A DNA stretch of 63,311 nucleotides from positions 1 through 63,311 of the forward strand of contig CAJUGJ010000021.1 in assembly GCA_910586015.1 (NCBI GenBank), in the 5' to 3' direction. The first letter of the stretch is position 1. Every line of letters starts with the position of its first letter. A program made the translations under genes and the position numbers. The notes below the pieces were generated by a model. It was not told the DNA's origin and did not search any database. It saw only the letters and a program-made list of their open reading frames with translations. The stretch comes from an uncultured Lachnospiraceae bacterium. Its GTDB lineage: Bacteria; Bacillota; Clostridia; Lachnospirales; Lachnospiraceae. This document shows, in pieces, positions 1 through 7,677 of the stretch.

Positions 1-79
1 TCTCATGTTCCTCGTTTGCAAAAACCATGTGTGTGTTGTTGGCGCTCTGCGCCCCTGCTCTTAACGCTGTGTTGTTCAT
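1..79 (-). CDS. Partial CDS, unknown product (5' end only)
   Basis: An ATG at 77-79 follows a strong Shine-Dalgarno AAGGAGG at 87-93 and opens a frame that stays open to the window edge, giving at least 26 residues beginning MNNTALRAGAQSANN. I do not recognise the protein. The good ribosome binding site is the only real support. It lies just downstream of three hairpins at 117-217. Confidence 0.4.
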   Translation of the reverse strand, partial: MNNTALRAGAQSANNTHMVFANEEHE

Positions 80-116
80 ACATGAACCTCCTTAAATTAT
101 TTTTTGCATATAAAAA

Positions 117-157
117 GGACTAAGTCCTTTAAAGCCATAGCTTTTAGGATTTAGTCC
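117..157 (-). terminator. Hairpin with U-run (terminator or attenuator)
   Basis: GGACTAA and TTAGTCC form the base of an interrupted stem that continues TCCT/AGGA and AAGC/GCTT. On the minus strand it is followed by TTTTT (112-116). It could end the ppdK transcript or attenuate the gene starting at 79. Confidence 0.55.
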
Positions 158-169
158 TAATCGAGAGAA

Positions 170-217
170 TGTATCTTTTTCAGATACACGAAAGGGAAGC
201 CAAAGCCTCCCTTTCGA
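170..217 (-). other. Two tandem hairpins upstream of the partial CDS
   Basis: One stem pairs TGTATCT with AGATACA around 172-190. The next pairs CGAAAGGGA with TCCCTTTCG around 190-217. Together with 117-157 this makes three consecutive stem-loops between ppdK and the partial gene. I see no known riboswitch motif. Confidence 0.4.
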
Positions 218-225
218 TAATTATA

Positions 226-345
226 TATAGATTTTGCAAATAATATCTTTAAATCGGTTCGCCTTTGTATACTCGGAATGGTGTTTCATGTACTCCTGCA
301 CATCTTTCCTCGTAATAACAAGCGTTGTGAAGTAAAAATATTTGC
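226..345 (-). pseudogene. Possible C-terminal gene remnant after ppdK
   Basis: Directly after the ppdK stop the minus strand holds an open frame without a start, of about 40 codons, containing the stretch ITRKDVQEYMKHHSEYTKAN and ending at TAA. It has protein-like composition but no ribosome binding site and no start. It may be the tail of a gene whose front was lost when sequence was rearranged next to ppdK. It may equally be chance. Confidence 0.25.
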
Positions 346-351
346 GTTCCT

Positions 352-2985
352 CTATTTTCCTACATTGGCAATCGCTGCCTGTGCTGCTGCCAAACGTGCA
401 ATCGGTACACGGAATGGAGAACAGGATACATAAGTCAGTCCAATCTTATGGCAGAACTCAATAGAAGATGGATCTCCACCGTGCTCGCCACAAATTCCAA
501 GTTTAATGTCTGGTCTGGTCTTTCTTCCTTTTTCTGCTGCCATCTGTACTAACTGACCAACGCCTGTCTGATCTAATCTTGCGAATGGATCGGATTCGTA
601 GATCTTTACTTTATAGTAAGAATCTAAGAACTTACCAGCATCGTCACGTGAGAAACCAAATGTCATCTGAGTTAAGTCGTTTGTACCAAATGAGAAGAAC
701 TCTGCTTCTTCTGCAACAGCATCAGCTGTTAAAGCAGCACGAGGAATTTCAATCATTGTACCAATCTTATAATGAATGTCTGAATTCTTTTCCTTCTTTA
801 CTTGTTCTGCAACTTCAACAACAACATCCTTTACAAACTTTAATTCCTTCTTCTCACCAACAAGAGGAATCATAATTTCAGGTACAATGTCGTAACCTTT
901 CTCTTCCTTTACTTCGATAGCAGCTTCCATAACGGCTCTAGTCTGCATTCTAGCGATCTCTGGATACGTAACAGCAAGACGACATCCTCTATGACCCATC
1001 ATTGGATTGAACTCATGTAAATTGTTACAAGTAGCCTTAACTTCTTCTACACTAAGTCCCATATCCTCTGCTAATGCCTTAATATCCTCTTCTTCTGTTG
1101 GAACAAACTCATGAAGTGGCGGATCTAAATAACGAACTGTCATTGGTCTGCCCTCTAATGCTTCATACATTGCCTTAAAGTCTGCTTTCTGGAATTCAAG
1201 AAGTTCATTTAATGCTGATTCTCTTCCTTCTACTGTCTTAGAAAGAATCATCTTACGGATCTTCGGAATTCTATCTGCTTCAAAGAACATATGCTCTGTA
1301 CGGCAAAGACCGATACCTTCTGCACCAAGGTTTACTGCATTGCGAGTATCTGCTGGAGTATCTGCATTTGTTCTAACCTGTAATTTTCTGAATTGATCTG
1401 CCCAAGCCATAATACGACCAAAGTTGCCACCTACAGAAGCTTCTACAGTCTTAATATCGCCTTTATAGATCTTACCAGTACTTCCGTCTAAGGAAATATA
1501 GTCACCTTCTTTAAAAGTATATCCACCTAATTCAAAGGTCTTTGCTTCTTCGTCGATCTTAATATCACCACAACCAGATACACAGCAAGTTCCCATACCA
1601 CGAGCAACTACTGCTGCATGAGAAGTCATACCACCGCGAACAGTTAAGATACCCTGAGATGCGTGCATACCTTCAATATCTTCTGGAGAAGTTTCAAGAC
1701 GAACTAAAATAACTCTTTCTCCCTTTCCGCCTGCTTCCTTTGCTTCTTCTGCTGTAAAGTAAACCTTACCAGCTGCAGCTCCAGGGGAAGCTGGAAGAGC
1801 AGTACCAATTACTTCACCAGCCTTTAATGCTTCTGGATCAAAGGTTGGATGTAATAACTGATCTAAAGATTTTGCTTCAATTCTACAAACTGCTTCTTCA
1901 GGTGTAATCTGTCCTTCGTCTACTAAATCACATGCAATCTGAATAGCTGCAGGAGCAGTTCTCTTTCCATTTCTAGTCTGTAAGAAATATAATTTTCCTT
2001 CTTCAATAGTAAATTCCATATCCTGCATATCATGGAAATGGCTTTCTAACTTCATTGCTAAATCCATAAACTGCTTATAGCAATCAGGTAAATCTTTCTC
2101 TAACTGAGAAATTGGCTGTGGTGTACGAACACCTGCAACAACATCTTCACCCTGTGCATTAATCAGATACTCACCAAAAATTCCCTTTGCACCAGTAGAT
2201 GGATTTCTTGTAAATGCAACACCAGTTCCAGAAGTTTCTCCCTTATTACCAAATACCATTGTCTGTACATTAACCGCTGTACCCCAATCTCCAGGAATAT
2301 CATTCATACGACGGTAAACAATAGCACGAGGGTTGTCCCAAGAACGGAATACTGCTTTTACAGCACCCATTAACTGTTCCTTTGGATCTTGAGGGAAATC
2401 CTGTCCATCCATTGCTTCTTTATAAACCTTTTTAAACTTGTCTGCTAACTCTTTTAAATCTTCTGCTGTCAGTTCTGTATCATAGTGAACGCCTTTTGTT
2501 TCCTTCATCTCATCGATAATTTTTTCAAAATAAGACTTAGGAACTTCCATAACTACATCAGAGTACATCTGAATAAATCTTCGATAGGAGTCATATGCAA
2601 ATCTTGGATTTCCGGTCTTCTTTGCAAAGCCCTCTACAGCAATATCATTCAGACCTAAGTTTAAGATAGTATCCATCATACCAGGCATAGATGCACGTGC
2701 ACCAGAACGAACAGAAACTAATAATGGATCTTCGTTATCTCCAAATTTCTTTCCATTTACACCCTCTAACCAAGTCAAAGATTCAAAAATCTGATCCTCA
2801 ATTTCCTTTGAAATCTGTTTTCCGTTATTATAATATTCTGTACAAGCTTCGGTTGTCACTGTAAATCCCTGTGGGATTGGCATTCCTAATCCTGTCATCT
2901 CAGCCAAGTTGCAGCCCTTGCCGCCAAGAAGATTTCTCATGCTGGCACTGCCTTCATTAAACTTGTATACCCATTTTGTTGCCAT
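352..2985 (-). CDS. ppdK: Pyruvate, phosphate dikinase
   Basis: This cytosolic enzyme interconverts pyruvate, ATP and phosphate with PEP, AMP and pyrophosphate. Its 877 residues match the usual family length. The N-terminal nucleotide-binding domain begins with the glycine-rich LLGGKGCNLAEMT. The central swivelling domain carries the phosphohistidine motif GGMTSHAAVVARGMG, and the C-terminal TIM-barrel PEP/pyruvate domain has GTNDLTQMTFG and the near-terminal catalytic GICGEHGG. The start is set by AGGAGGAAGATCCA before ATG. It lies 160 bp downstream of glyS with its own putative promoter inside an inverted repeat. In fermentative clostridia the enzyme usually works in pyrophosphate-linked glycolysis. 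Confidence 0.97.
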   Translation of the reverse strand: MATKWVYKFNEGSASMRNLLGGKGCNLAEMTGLGMPIPQGFTVTTEACTEYYNNGKQISKEIEDQIFESLTWLEGVNGKKFGDNEDPLLVSVRSGARASMPGMMDTILNLGLNDIAVEGFAKKTGNPRFAYDSYRRFIQMYSDVVMEVPKSYFEKIIDEMKETKGVHYDTELTAEDLKELADKFKKVYKEAMDGQDFPQDPKEQLMGAVKAVFRSWDNPRAIVYRRMNDIPGDWGTAVNVQTMVFGNKGETSGTGVAFTRNPSTGAKGIFGEYLINAQGEDVVAGVRTPQPISQLEKDLPDCYKQFMDLAMKLESHFHDMQDMEFTIEEGKLYFLQTRNGKRTAPAAIQIACDLVDEGQITPEEAVCRIEAKSLDQLLHPTFDPEALKAGEVIGTALPASPGAAAGKVYFTAEEAKEAGGKGERVILVRLETSPEDIEGMHASQGILTVRGGMTSHAAVVARGMGTCCVSGCGDIKIDEEAKTFELGGYTFKEGDYISLDGSTGKIYKGDIKTVEASVGGNFGRIMAWADQFRKLQVRTNADTPADTRNAVNLGAEGIGLCRTEHMFFEADRIPKIRKMILSKTVEGRESALNELLEFQKADFKAMYEALEGRPMTVRYLDPPLHEFVPTEEEDIKALAEDMGLSVEEVKATCNNLHEFNPMMGHRGCRLAVTYPEIARMQTRAVMEAAIEVKEEKGYDIVPEIMIPLVGEKKELKFVKDVVVEVAEQVKKEKNSDIHYKIGTMIEIPRAALTADAVAEEAEFFSFGTNDLTQMTFGFSRDDAGKFLDSYYKVKIYESDPFARLDQTGVGQLVQMAAEKGRKTRPDIKLGICGEHGGDPSSIEFCHKIGLTYVSCSPFRVPIARLAAAQAAIANVGK

Positions 2986-3046
2986 TGGATCTTCCTCCTA
3001 GATTAAATTCTAACCGTATCATGTACTTGTCCCAAAAATTTGGAAG

Positions 3047-3109
3047 AAAGTGTTCCTTACGGTCGTCATTTTTTATTATAACACAAACTTTTTCCGAAAG
3101 GAACACTTT
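3047..3109 (-). promoter_or_regulatory. 12-bp inverted repeat framing the ppdK promoter region
   Basis: AAAGTGTTCCTT at 3047-3058 and AAGGAACACTTT at 3098-3109 are perfect inverted copies 39 bp apart. Between them the minus strand reads TATAAT (3075-3080), a likely -10 box for ppdK. It could be a regulator site pair. As the glyS terminator it would be odd, because the loop is long and there is no U-run. Confidence 0.45.
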
Positions 3110-3143
3110 TTTCAAGTTTTTCATAATTTTTCTTATTTAATTA

Positions 3144-4532
3144 TCAAAAGTCTAATCTCTGATCTAAATAATCTTTTAATGCGCTAATCGGCACTCTTTC
3201 TTGCTGCATAGAGTCTCTATCTCTAACAGTAACTGCATTATCATTTTCGGAATCAAAGTCATAAGTGACACAAAATGGAGTTCCGATTTCATCTTGTCTT
3301 CTATACCGCTTTCCAATATTACCGCGATCGTCATATTCACAATTATAATATTTAGATAACTGTGTATAAATCTTTTCTGCACCTGCCGCCAGTTTCTTGG
3401 AAAGAGGCAGAACACCGACTTTAACTGGAGCTAATGCTGGATGTAGGTGAAGAATTGTTCTTGTTTCTCCATCCTCTAACTTTTCTTCATCATAAGCACC
3501 ACATAAAAATGCAAGTGTTACTCGATCTGCTCCCAAAGATGGCTCAATAACATATGGAATATATCGTTTTTGTTTTTCATCGTCAAAGTAACTTAAATCC
3601 TCTTTGGAAACATTTTGATGCTGGGTTAAATCATAATCTGTTCTGTCTGCTATTCCCCAGAGTTCTCCCCACCCAAATGGGAACAGATATTCAATATCTG
3701 TAGTTGCTTTTGAATAAAAAGACAATTCCTCTTTTTCATGATCTCGTACTCGCATTTCTTCTTCCTTCATACCAAGGGATTTCAGCCAGTCAATACAAAA
3801 CTGCTTCCAATATGCAAACCATTCTAAATCTGTATCTGGTTCACAGAAAAATTCTAATTCCATCTGCTCAAACTCTCTGGTTCGGAATGTAAAATTTCCC
3901 GGAGTGATTTCATTTCGGAATGACTTTCCAATCTGTCCAATTCCAAATGGAATCTTTTTTCTAGAAGTTCTCTGAACATTTTTGAAATTTACAAATATAC
4001 CCTGTGCTGTTTCTGGTCTTAAATATACTGTATTTTTTGCATCCTCTGTTACTCCCTGAAAGGTCTTAAACATCAAATTAAACTGACGAATTTCAGTAAA
4101 GTTATGTTTACCGCAAGTTGGACAAGGAATCTGATTTTGTGCGATAAATTGTGCCATCTTTTCTTGTGACCATCCATCAACAGAACTTTCTAATATAAGT
4201 TCCTTTTCTTTTGCAAAATTTTCAATTAACTGATCTGCACGAAAACGTTCATGACATTCTTTACAATCCATTAATGGATCCGAAAAACTTCCAAGATGTC
4301 CTGATGCTATCCAAGTTTGTGGATTCATTAAAATAGCACAGTCCACTCCGACATTATATGGATTTTCCTGAATAAATTTTTTCCACCAAGCTTTTTTCAC
4401 ATTATTTTTTAATTCCACACCTAAATTTCCATAGTCCCAAGTATTCGCTAATCCTCCATAGATCTCTGAGCCCGGATAAATAAATCCTCTTGCTTTTGCC
4501 AATGCTACAATCTGTTCCATTGTCTTTTCCAT
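3144..4532 (-). CDS. glyS: Glycyl-tRNA synthetase (single-chain, dimeric type)
   Basis: This class II aminoacyl-tRNA synthetase charges tRNA-Gly. It is 462 residues long, the usual size of the eukaryote-like alpha2 type, not the split GlyQ/GlyS type. The N-terminus has IYPGSEIYGGLANTWDYG. CKECHERF and CPTCG flank a zinc-ribbon-like insert, motif 2 includes RNEITPGNFTFRTREFEQME, and a C-terminal anticodon-binding domain follows. I prefer ATG at 4532 because GGAG sits 8 bases before it; the GTG nine bases upstream overlaps the Shine-Dalgarno. It lies 94 bp after the unknown gene 4627-5301 and downstream of a glycine T-box, so expression should rise when tRNA-Gly is uncharged. Confidence 0.95.
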   Translation of the reverse strand: MEKTMEQIVALAKARGFIYPGSEIYGGLANTWDYGNLGVELKNNVKKAWWKKFIQENPYNVGVDCAILMNPQTWIASGHLGSFSDPLMDCKECHERFRADQLIENFAKEKELILESSVDGWSQEKMAQFIAQNQIPCPTCGKHNFTEIRQFNLMFKTFQGVTEDAKNTVYLRPETAQGIFVNFKNVQRTSRKKIPFGIGQIGKSFRNEITPGNFTFRTREFEQMELEFFCEPDTDLEWFAYWKQFCIDWLKSLGMKEEEMRVRDHEKEELSFYSKATTDIEYLFPFGWGELWGIADRTDYDLTQHQNVSKEDLSYFDDEKQKRYIPYVIEPSLGADRVTLAFLCGAYDEEKLEDGETRTILHLHPALAPVKVGVLPLSKKLAAGAEKIYTQLSKYYNCEYDDRGNIGKRYRRQDEIGTPFCVTYDFDSENDNAVTVRDRDSMQQERVPISALKDYLDQRLDF

Positions 4533-4626
4533 TTGACTCACTCCTTTTTCTTTTTCCTTATTTTTATGTGACTATATAAAATATTACACAAATACAAACT
4601 TCTCTAAAATGCCAAACTATTAATTT

Positions 4627-5301
4627 CTAATACAATACTGCTTCCTGTTGATACACAAAATCTGGCTTATTAGAAACAAAAATATTGTTTTTCGATATAT
4701 CCAATGAATATATCATATTATATATATGAAGCTGATAGTACCATTCTCCAGTGTCATAGTCTGTTCTACGTTCATTCCAAATAATTCTCCCATATTGATT
4801 TTTTTTCAATATAAATGCAGTTTCATTTAAGCAGTCCATATGATATAACGGCGACTGTAAATTATGATAGTCTTTATTATGTCCATGCCGAAAAGGTTTC
4901 CCACTTTGACGTTCATCATAAAAAAATGATACTTCAAAGCCATCTTCATCTTTACAGGGACTCAAATACAAATTAGTCAAATTAAGTTTGTTGACAGAAT
5001 TATAAAACTGAAACTGATACTTTTTCATATAAGCAATTCTCTGTTTAATTTCATTCTGGATTTGATTATATGTGAAATCAAGTTTTGGCAAATATTTTTC
5101 TAAAGACTGACGAGTTTCTTGAATGGAATTTAAAAAAATTTTTCCTCTTTGGAAAAAGCTGAGATAATGTACAGCTACATCATTAAAAAGTGGTATTTCA
5201 TCTATTGGATATGCCATTGGAAATTGATGGCGTACCTTTGCACACTCTGAACCTCTCTCATTTTTGTCCCAAATGAGATTAATATTTTGAATCAGCAGCA
5301 A
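4627..5301 (-). CDS. Unknown protein, first gene of the glycine T-box unit
   Basis: I do not recognise this 224-residue protein. It has no signal peptide or membrane segment, is rich in Tyr, Asn and Gln, and contains aromatic strand-like stretches such as GEWYYQLHIYNMIYSLD near residue 190. Translation starts at TTG, with GGAGGG six bases upstream and no competing ATG. It is the first gene after a glycine-specific T-box terminator and precedes glyS by 94 bp, so it should be induced on glycine starvation together with glyS. A role in glycine or tRNA-Gly homeostasis is only an inference from position; it may be a passenger that inserted between leader and synthetase. Confidence 0.75.
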   Translation of the reverse strand: MLLIQNINLIWDKNERGSECAKVRHQFPMAYPIDEIPLFNDVAVHYLSFFQRGKIFLNSIQETRQSLEKYLPKLDFTYNQIQNEIKQRIAYMKKYQFQFYNSVNKLNLTNLYLSPCKDEDGFEVSFFYDERQSGKPFRHGHNKDYHNLQSPLYHMDCLNETAFILKKNQYGRIIWNERRTDYDTGEWYYQLHIYNMIYSLDISKNNIFVSNKPDFVYQQEAVLY

Positions 5302-5324
5302 TTAAATCCCTCCAATATCAAATA

Positions 5325-5614
5325 AAAATAAGCCTGCCTAAGTTAATATACTTAGGGCGGGCTTTTAAGTCCGTGGTACCACCTAAATTCAGATTTCTCT
5401 GCACTCAAAACGCAGATCGTAACTATACCTTACAAAATCTGCTCTCCGATAACGGTGGAGTGTTCCGTCTGTGCCTACTAAATAGAAAATATCCTTCGGG
5501 CAGAGGCTCTAAGGTGCCTTTGTGTATTCGCTGGAAAGATTTTCACCAGCCATCTTCTCTCTAAACACAAAACGAATACCTACTATTCCTTTTCATCGCC
5601 AATCTCTTTCTTGT
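5325..5614 (-). promoter_or_regulatory. Glycine T-box riboswitch leader
   Basis: The minus strand carries the T-box core GGTGGTACCACGG (5371-5383) followed by a terminator stem (5331-5342 with 5351-5363) and a U-rich tail. Upstream lies a stem I region with an AGAGA element. A GGC triplet at 5516-5518, just before ACCTTAGAGCC, sits where the specifier codon is expected and reads glycine. Binding of uncharged tRNA-Gly should favour the antiterminator and let transcription into 4627-5301 and glyS. The specifier was placed by eye, but its identity agrees with the downstream synthetase. Confidence 0.9.
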
Positions 5615-5620
5615 GTCTGT

Positions 5621-5650
5621 ATTATAGCTTATAAGGAAGTGGTATGTCAA
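5621..5650 (-). promoter_or_regulatory. Sigma-A promoter of the T-box unit
   Basis: TTGACA (5645-5650) and TATAAT (5621-5626) on the minus strand are both perfect consensus with an 18-bp spacer. They place the transcript start near 5614. Confidence 0.85.
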
Positions 5651-5695
5651 GGTAAAATTTTTATTGAAATATCAATATGCTTTCTGGAGAGATTT

Positions 5696-7384
5696 TTAAT
5701 TAAACAACGTTAATATTCCTTCTCTATTTGCTTTTGTATGAGAAAGAATTGCTATCGATGCTTGTTCTAAAATTTTTTCTTTTGAGTATTGTACCATCTC
5801 CTTTTCTATATTAGTATCTCTGATTCTGCTTTCTGCTGCCTGTAAATTTTCTGCACTATTATCAGCATTCCTTTGTGCATATTCTAGTCTATTTTGATAA
5901 GCTCCATATTCACTTCTATGTTTACTAACTATTGTAATTGCTTCATCTATCACATCAATTGCCATAGAAGCTCCTTCTGTAATTAACATTGGAACAGTTT
6001 CTATTCCAAGTCGGTTGGTAGAAATATTAGGCCATGGAATTTCAACATCTTGATAAGAATTTGCTCCAACTTGAATATGTAAAGCTTCTTTTTGTAATGG
6101 ATATCTTTCTACTGTTTCAGTTGAATAATAAACACCTATTCCAAATAACCCCATTCTTTCAGAAGCAGAGGCAGATCCTCCAAAACCATGAAGACCTTGA
6201 ATTACTTTTGATTGCTCTTCACTATACTTATTTGGTCTTGCATCATAGATAATAAGTTTATTTCCTTCAGATGTCATAGCTGTAAAATGGTTTTGTAATT
6301 GAACTCCATAACTAAATCCATCATCTGTTTTTATCTCATTATTTTTTTCTATATTTATAAGTTCTGAAATAACCAATTTTGTGAGATCTTCCCCCTTTAC
6401 ATCTGGTTTGGATAATAAACTGTGAATATCAATATCATAAATAAAATGAATTCCCGATATTTTTTGAGTAGAACCATTTCCTTTGTTATCCACAAAATTA
6501 ATGCTATATTTTCTGGTACATGTACAACATGTTGAAAAAAATCCTTGTGGATTTTTTTTATTGATTAACTCTTTAATATTTGATGCCTTTAAATTGCTAA
6601 AATCTAATGTTGTACCAGAATGAGTTACTGCTGTTTCTGTAGTAGAAAGAGTTACTTTATCTCCATCTTTGACTAAATAAGAAGCATAAGGATTAGAACT
6701 AAACTGAGCTTTTGAATATGTTCTTACGATTGTTCCATTATATCTTTCTTCTATTGTATTGCCCTGATTTGTCATAGAATAAGTAGTAGTTTCAATAGGG
6801 CTTGTTCCATTTGTAATATACTTACTTGAAAGAATATTCCCGTTTACAACTACTTTTTTTTGAGTATATGTAGTTGTAATTGTATCACTTAAATATCCGT
6901 CGTTTGTCCGTTTTACCCATTTTGGAAGACTACCAACTGCACTTCCAGTAACATCTGTAAATCCAATATCTGTTTCTAAAGCTTCTTTTCCTTTTAGTAC
7001 CTTAATTTGATTAAATTCCGTATCCTCTGCAATTCGATCAACTTCATTTAGAAGTTCATTTACTTCTTTTTGTATTTTTTTTCGATCTCCATTTGTATAA
7101 GTATCTGTAGCTGCCTGTACAGATAATTCTCGAATTCTATGTAATATAGAATGTACTTCATTTAATCCTCCCTCTGCAGTCTGAATTAAAGAGATACCAT
7201 CTTGAATATTTCTACTGGCTTGTTCTAACCCACGAATTTGTCCTCTCATTTTTTCTGAAATACTCATACTAGCTGCATTATCAGCCTCACGATTTAGTTG
7301 ATATCCCGAACCAAGTTTCTCAGCTAATTTTGACTTCTTTTTTCTTATAATACCCAACTGTCTATTTGTAAATGCTTCTGCCAT
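5696..7384 (-). CDS. Divergent flagellin, possible start-codon loss
   Basis: Flagellin forms the flagellar filament after export. The N-terminal D0/D1 region keeps SISEKMRGQIRGLEQASRN (residues 41-59) and IQTAEGGLNEVHSI, and the C-terminal coiled region keeps AAESRIRDTNIEKEMVQYSK. The variable middle (about 130-450) has a CCTC cysteine cluster at 286-289. The first ATG has no close ribosome binding site. Reading upstream in frame gives codons for I-I-Q-H-Y, the usual flagellin beginning, but the codon where ATG belongs is ATA (7400-7402), five bases after AAAGGAG. No other flagellar genes are nearby. It could be a poorly translated or decaying extra flagellin. Confidence 0.85.
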   Translation of the reverse strand: MAEAFTNRQLGIIRKKKSKLAEKLGSGYQLNREADNAASMSISEKMRGQIRGLEQASRNIQDGISLIQTAEGGLNEVHSILHRIRELSVQAATDTYTNGDRKKIQKEVNELLNEVDRIAEDTEFNQIKVLKGKEALETDIGFTDVTGSAVGSLPKWVKRTNDGYLSDTITTTYTQKKVVVNGNILSSKYITNGTSPIETTTYSMTNQGNTIEERYNGTIVRTYSKAQFSSNPYASYLVKDGDKVTLSTTETAVTHSGTTLDFSNLKASNIKELINKKNPQGFFSTCCTCTRKYSINFVDNKGNGSTQKISGIHFIYDIDIHSLLSKPDVKGEDLTKLVISELINIEKNNEIKTDDGFSYGVQLQNHFTAMTSEGNKLIIYDARPNKYSEEQSKVIQGLHGFGGSASASERMGLFGIGVYYSTETVERYPLQKEALHIQVGANSYQDVEIPWPNISTNRLGIETVPMLITEGASMAIDVIDEAITIVSKHRSEYGAYQNRLEYAQRNADNSAENLQAAESRIRDTNIEKEMVQYSKEKILEQASIAILSHTKANREGILTLFN

Positions 7385-7402
7385 ATAATGTTGAATTATT
7401 AT
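7385..7402 (-). other. Ancestral flagellin start region with ATA for ATG
   Basis: AAAGGAG (7408-7414) is followed after five bases by ATA ATA ATT CAA CAT TAT, then ATG at 7384. Family flagellins begin M-x-x-Q-H-N-M, so the first ATA aligns with the initiator. Initiation here would be weak. Confidence 0.6.
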
Positions 7403-7598
7403 AAATTCTCCTTTCCCTATTTTTTAGACTTTTTATCTGTTTTATAGACTTTTAATTTTTTCAAACTTAGAAATTTTAATGTAGTTTCTTTTTTTTTAAT
7501 ATTAAAGAAAATATTAGTTAGATTATATATTTATTGTTTTATAATATCAACATATTAAATTTATTAGTTTATTTATCTTTTATTTTATAATATAAATA

Positions 7599-7646
7599 GG
7601 AGCTATTACAAAATAAAGTTTTTAAACTCTATTTTATAATAGCTCC
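7599..7646. terminator. Long imperfect hairpin GGAGCTATTA...TAATAGCTCC
   Basis: A stem of about 23 bp with a few mismatches lies between the flagellin and the helical-repeat gene ending at 7678. It resembles the hairpin at 51869-51928 in sequence as well as shape. It probably ends the 7678-9138 transcript. Confidence 0.6.
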
Positions 7647-7677
7647 ATTACTTATCCTATTTTCAGTTGGAAATCTT

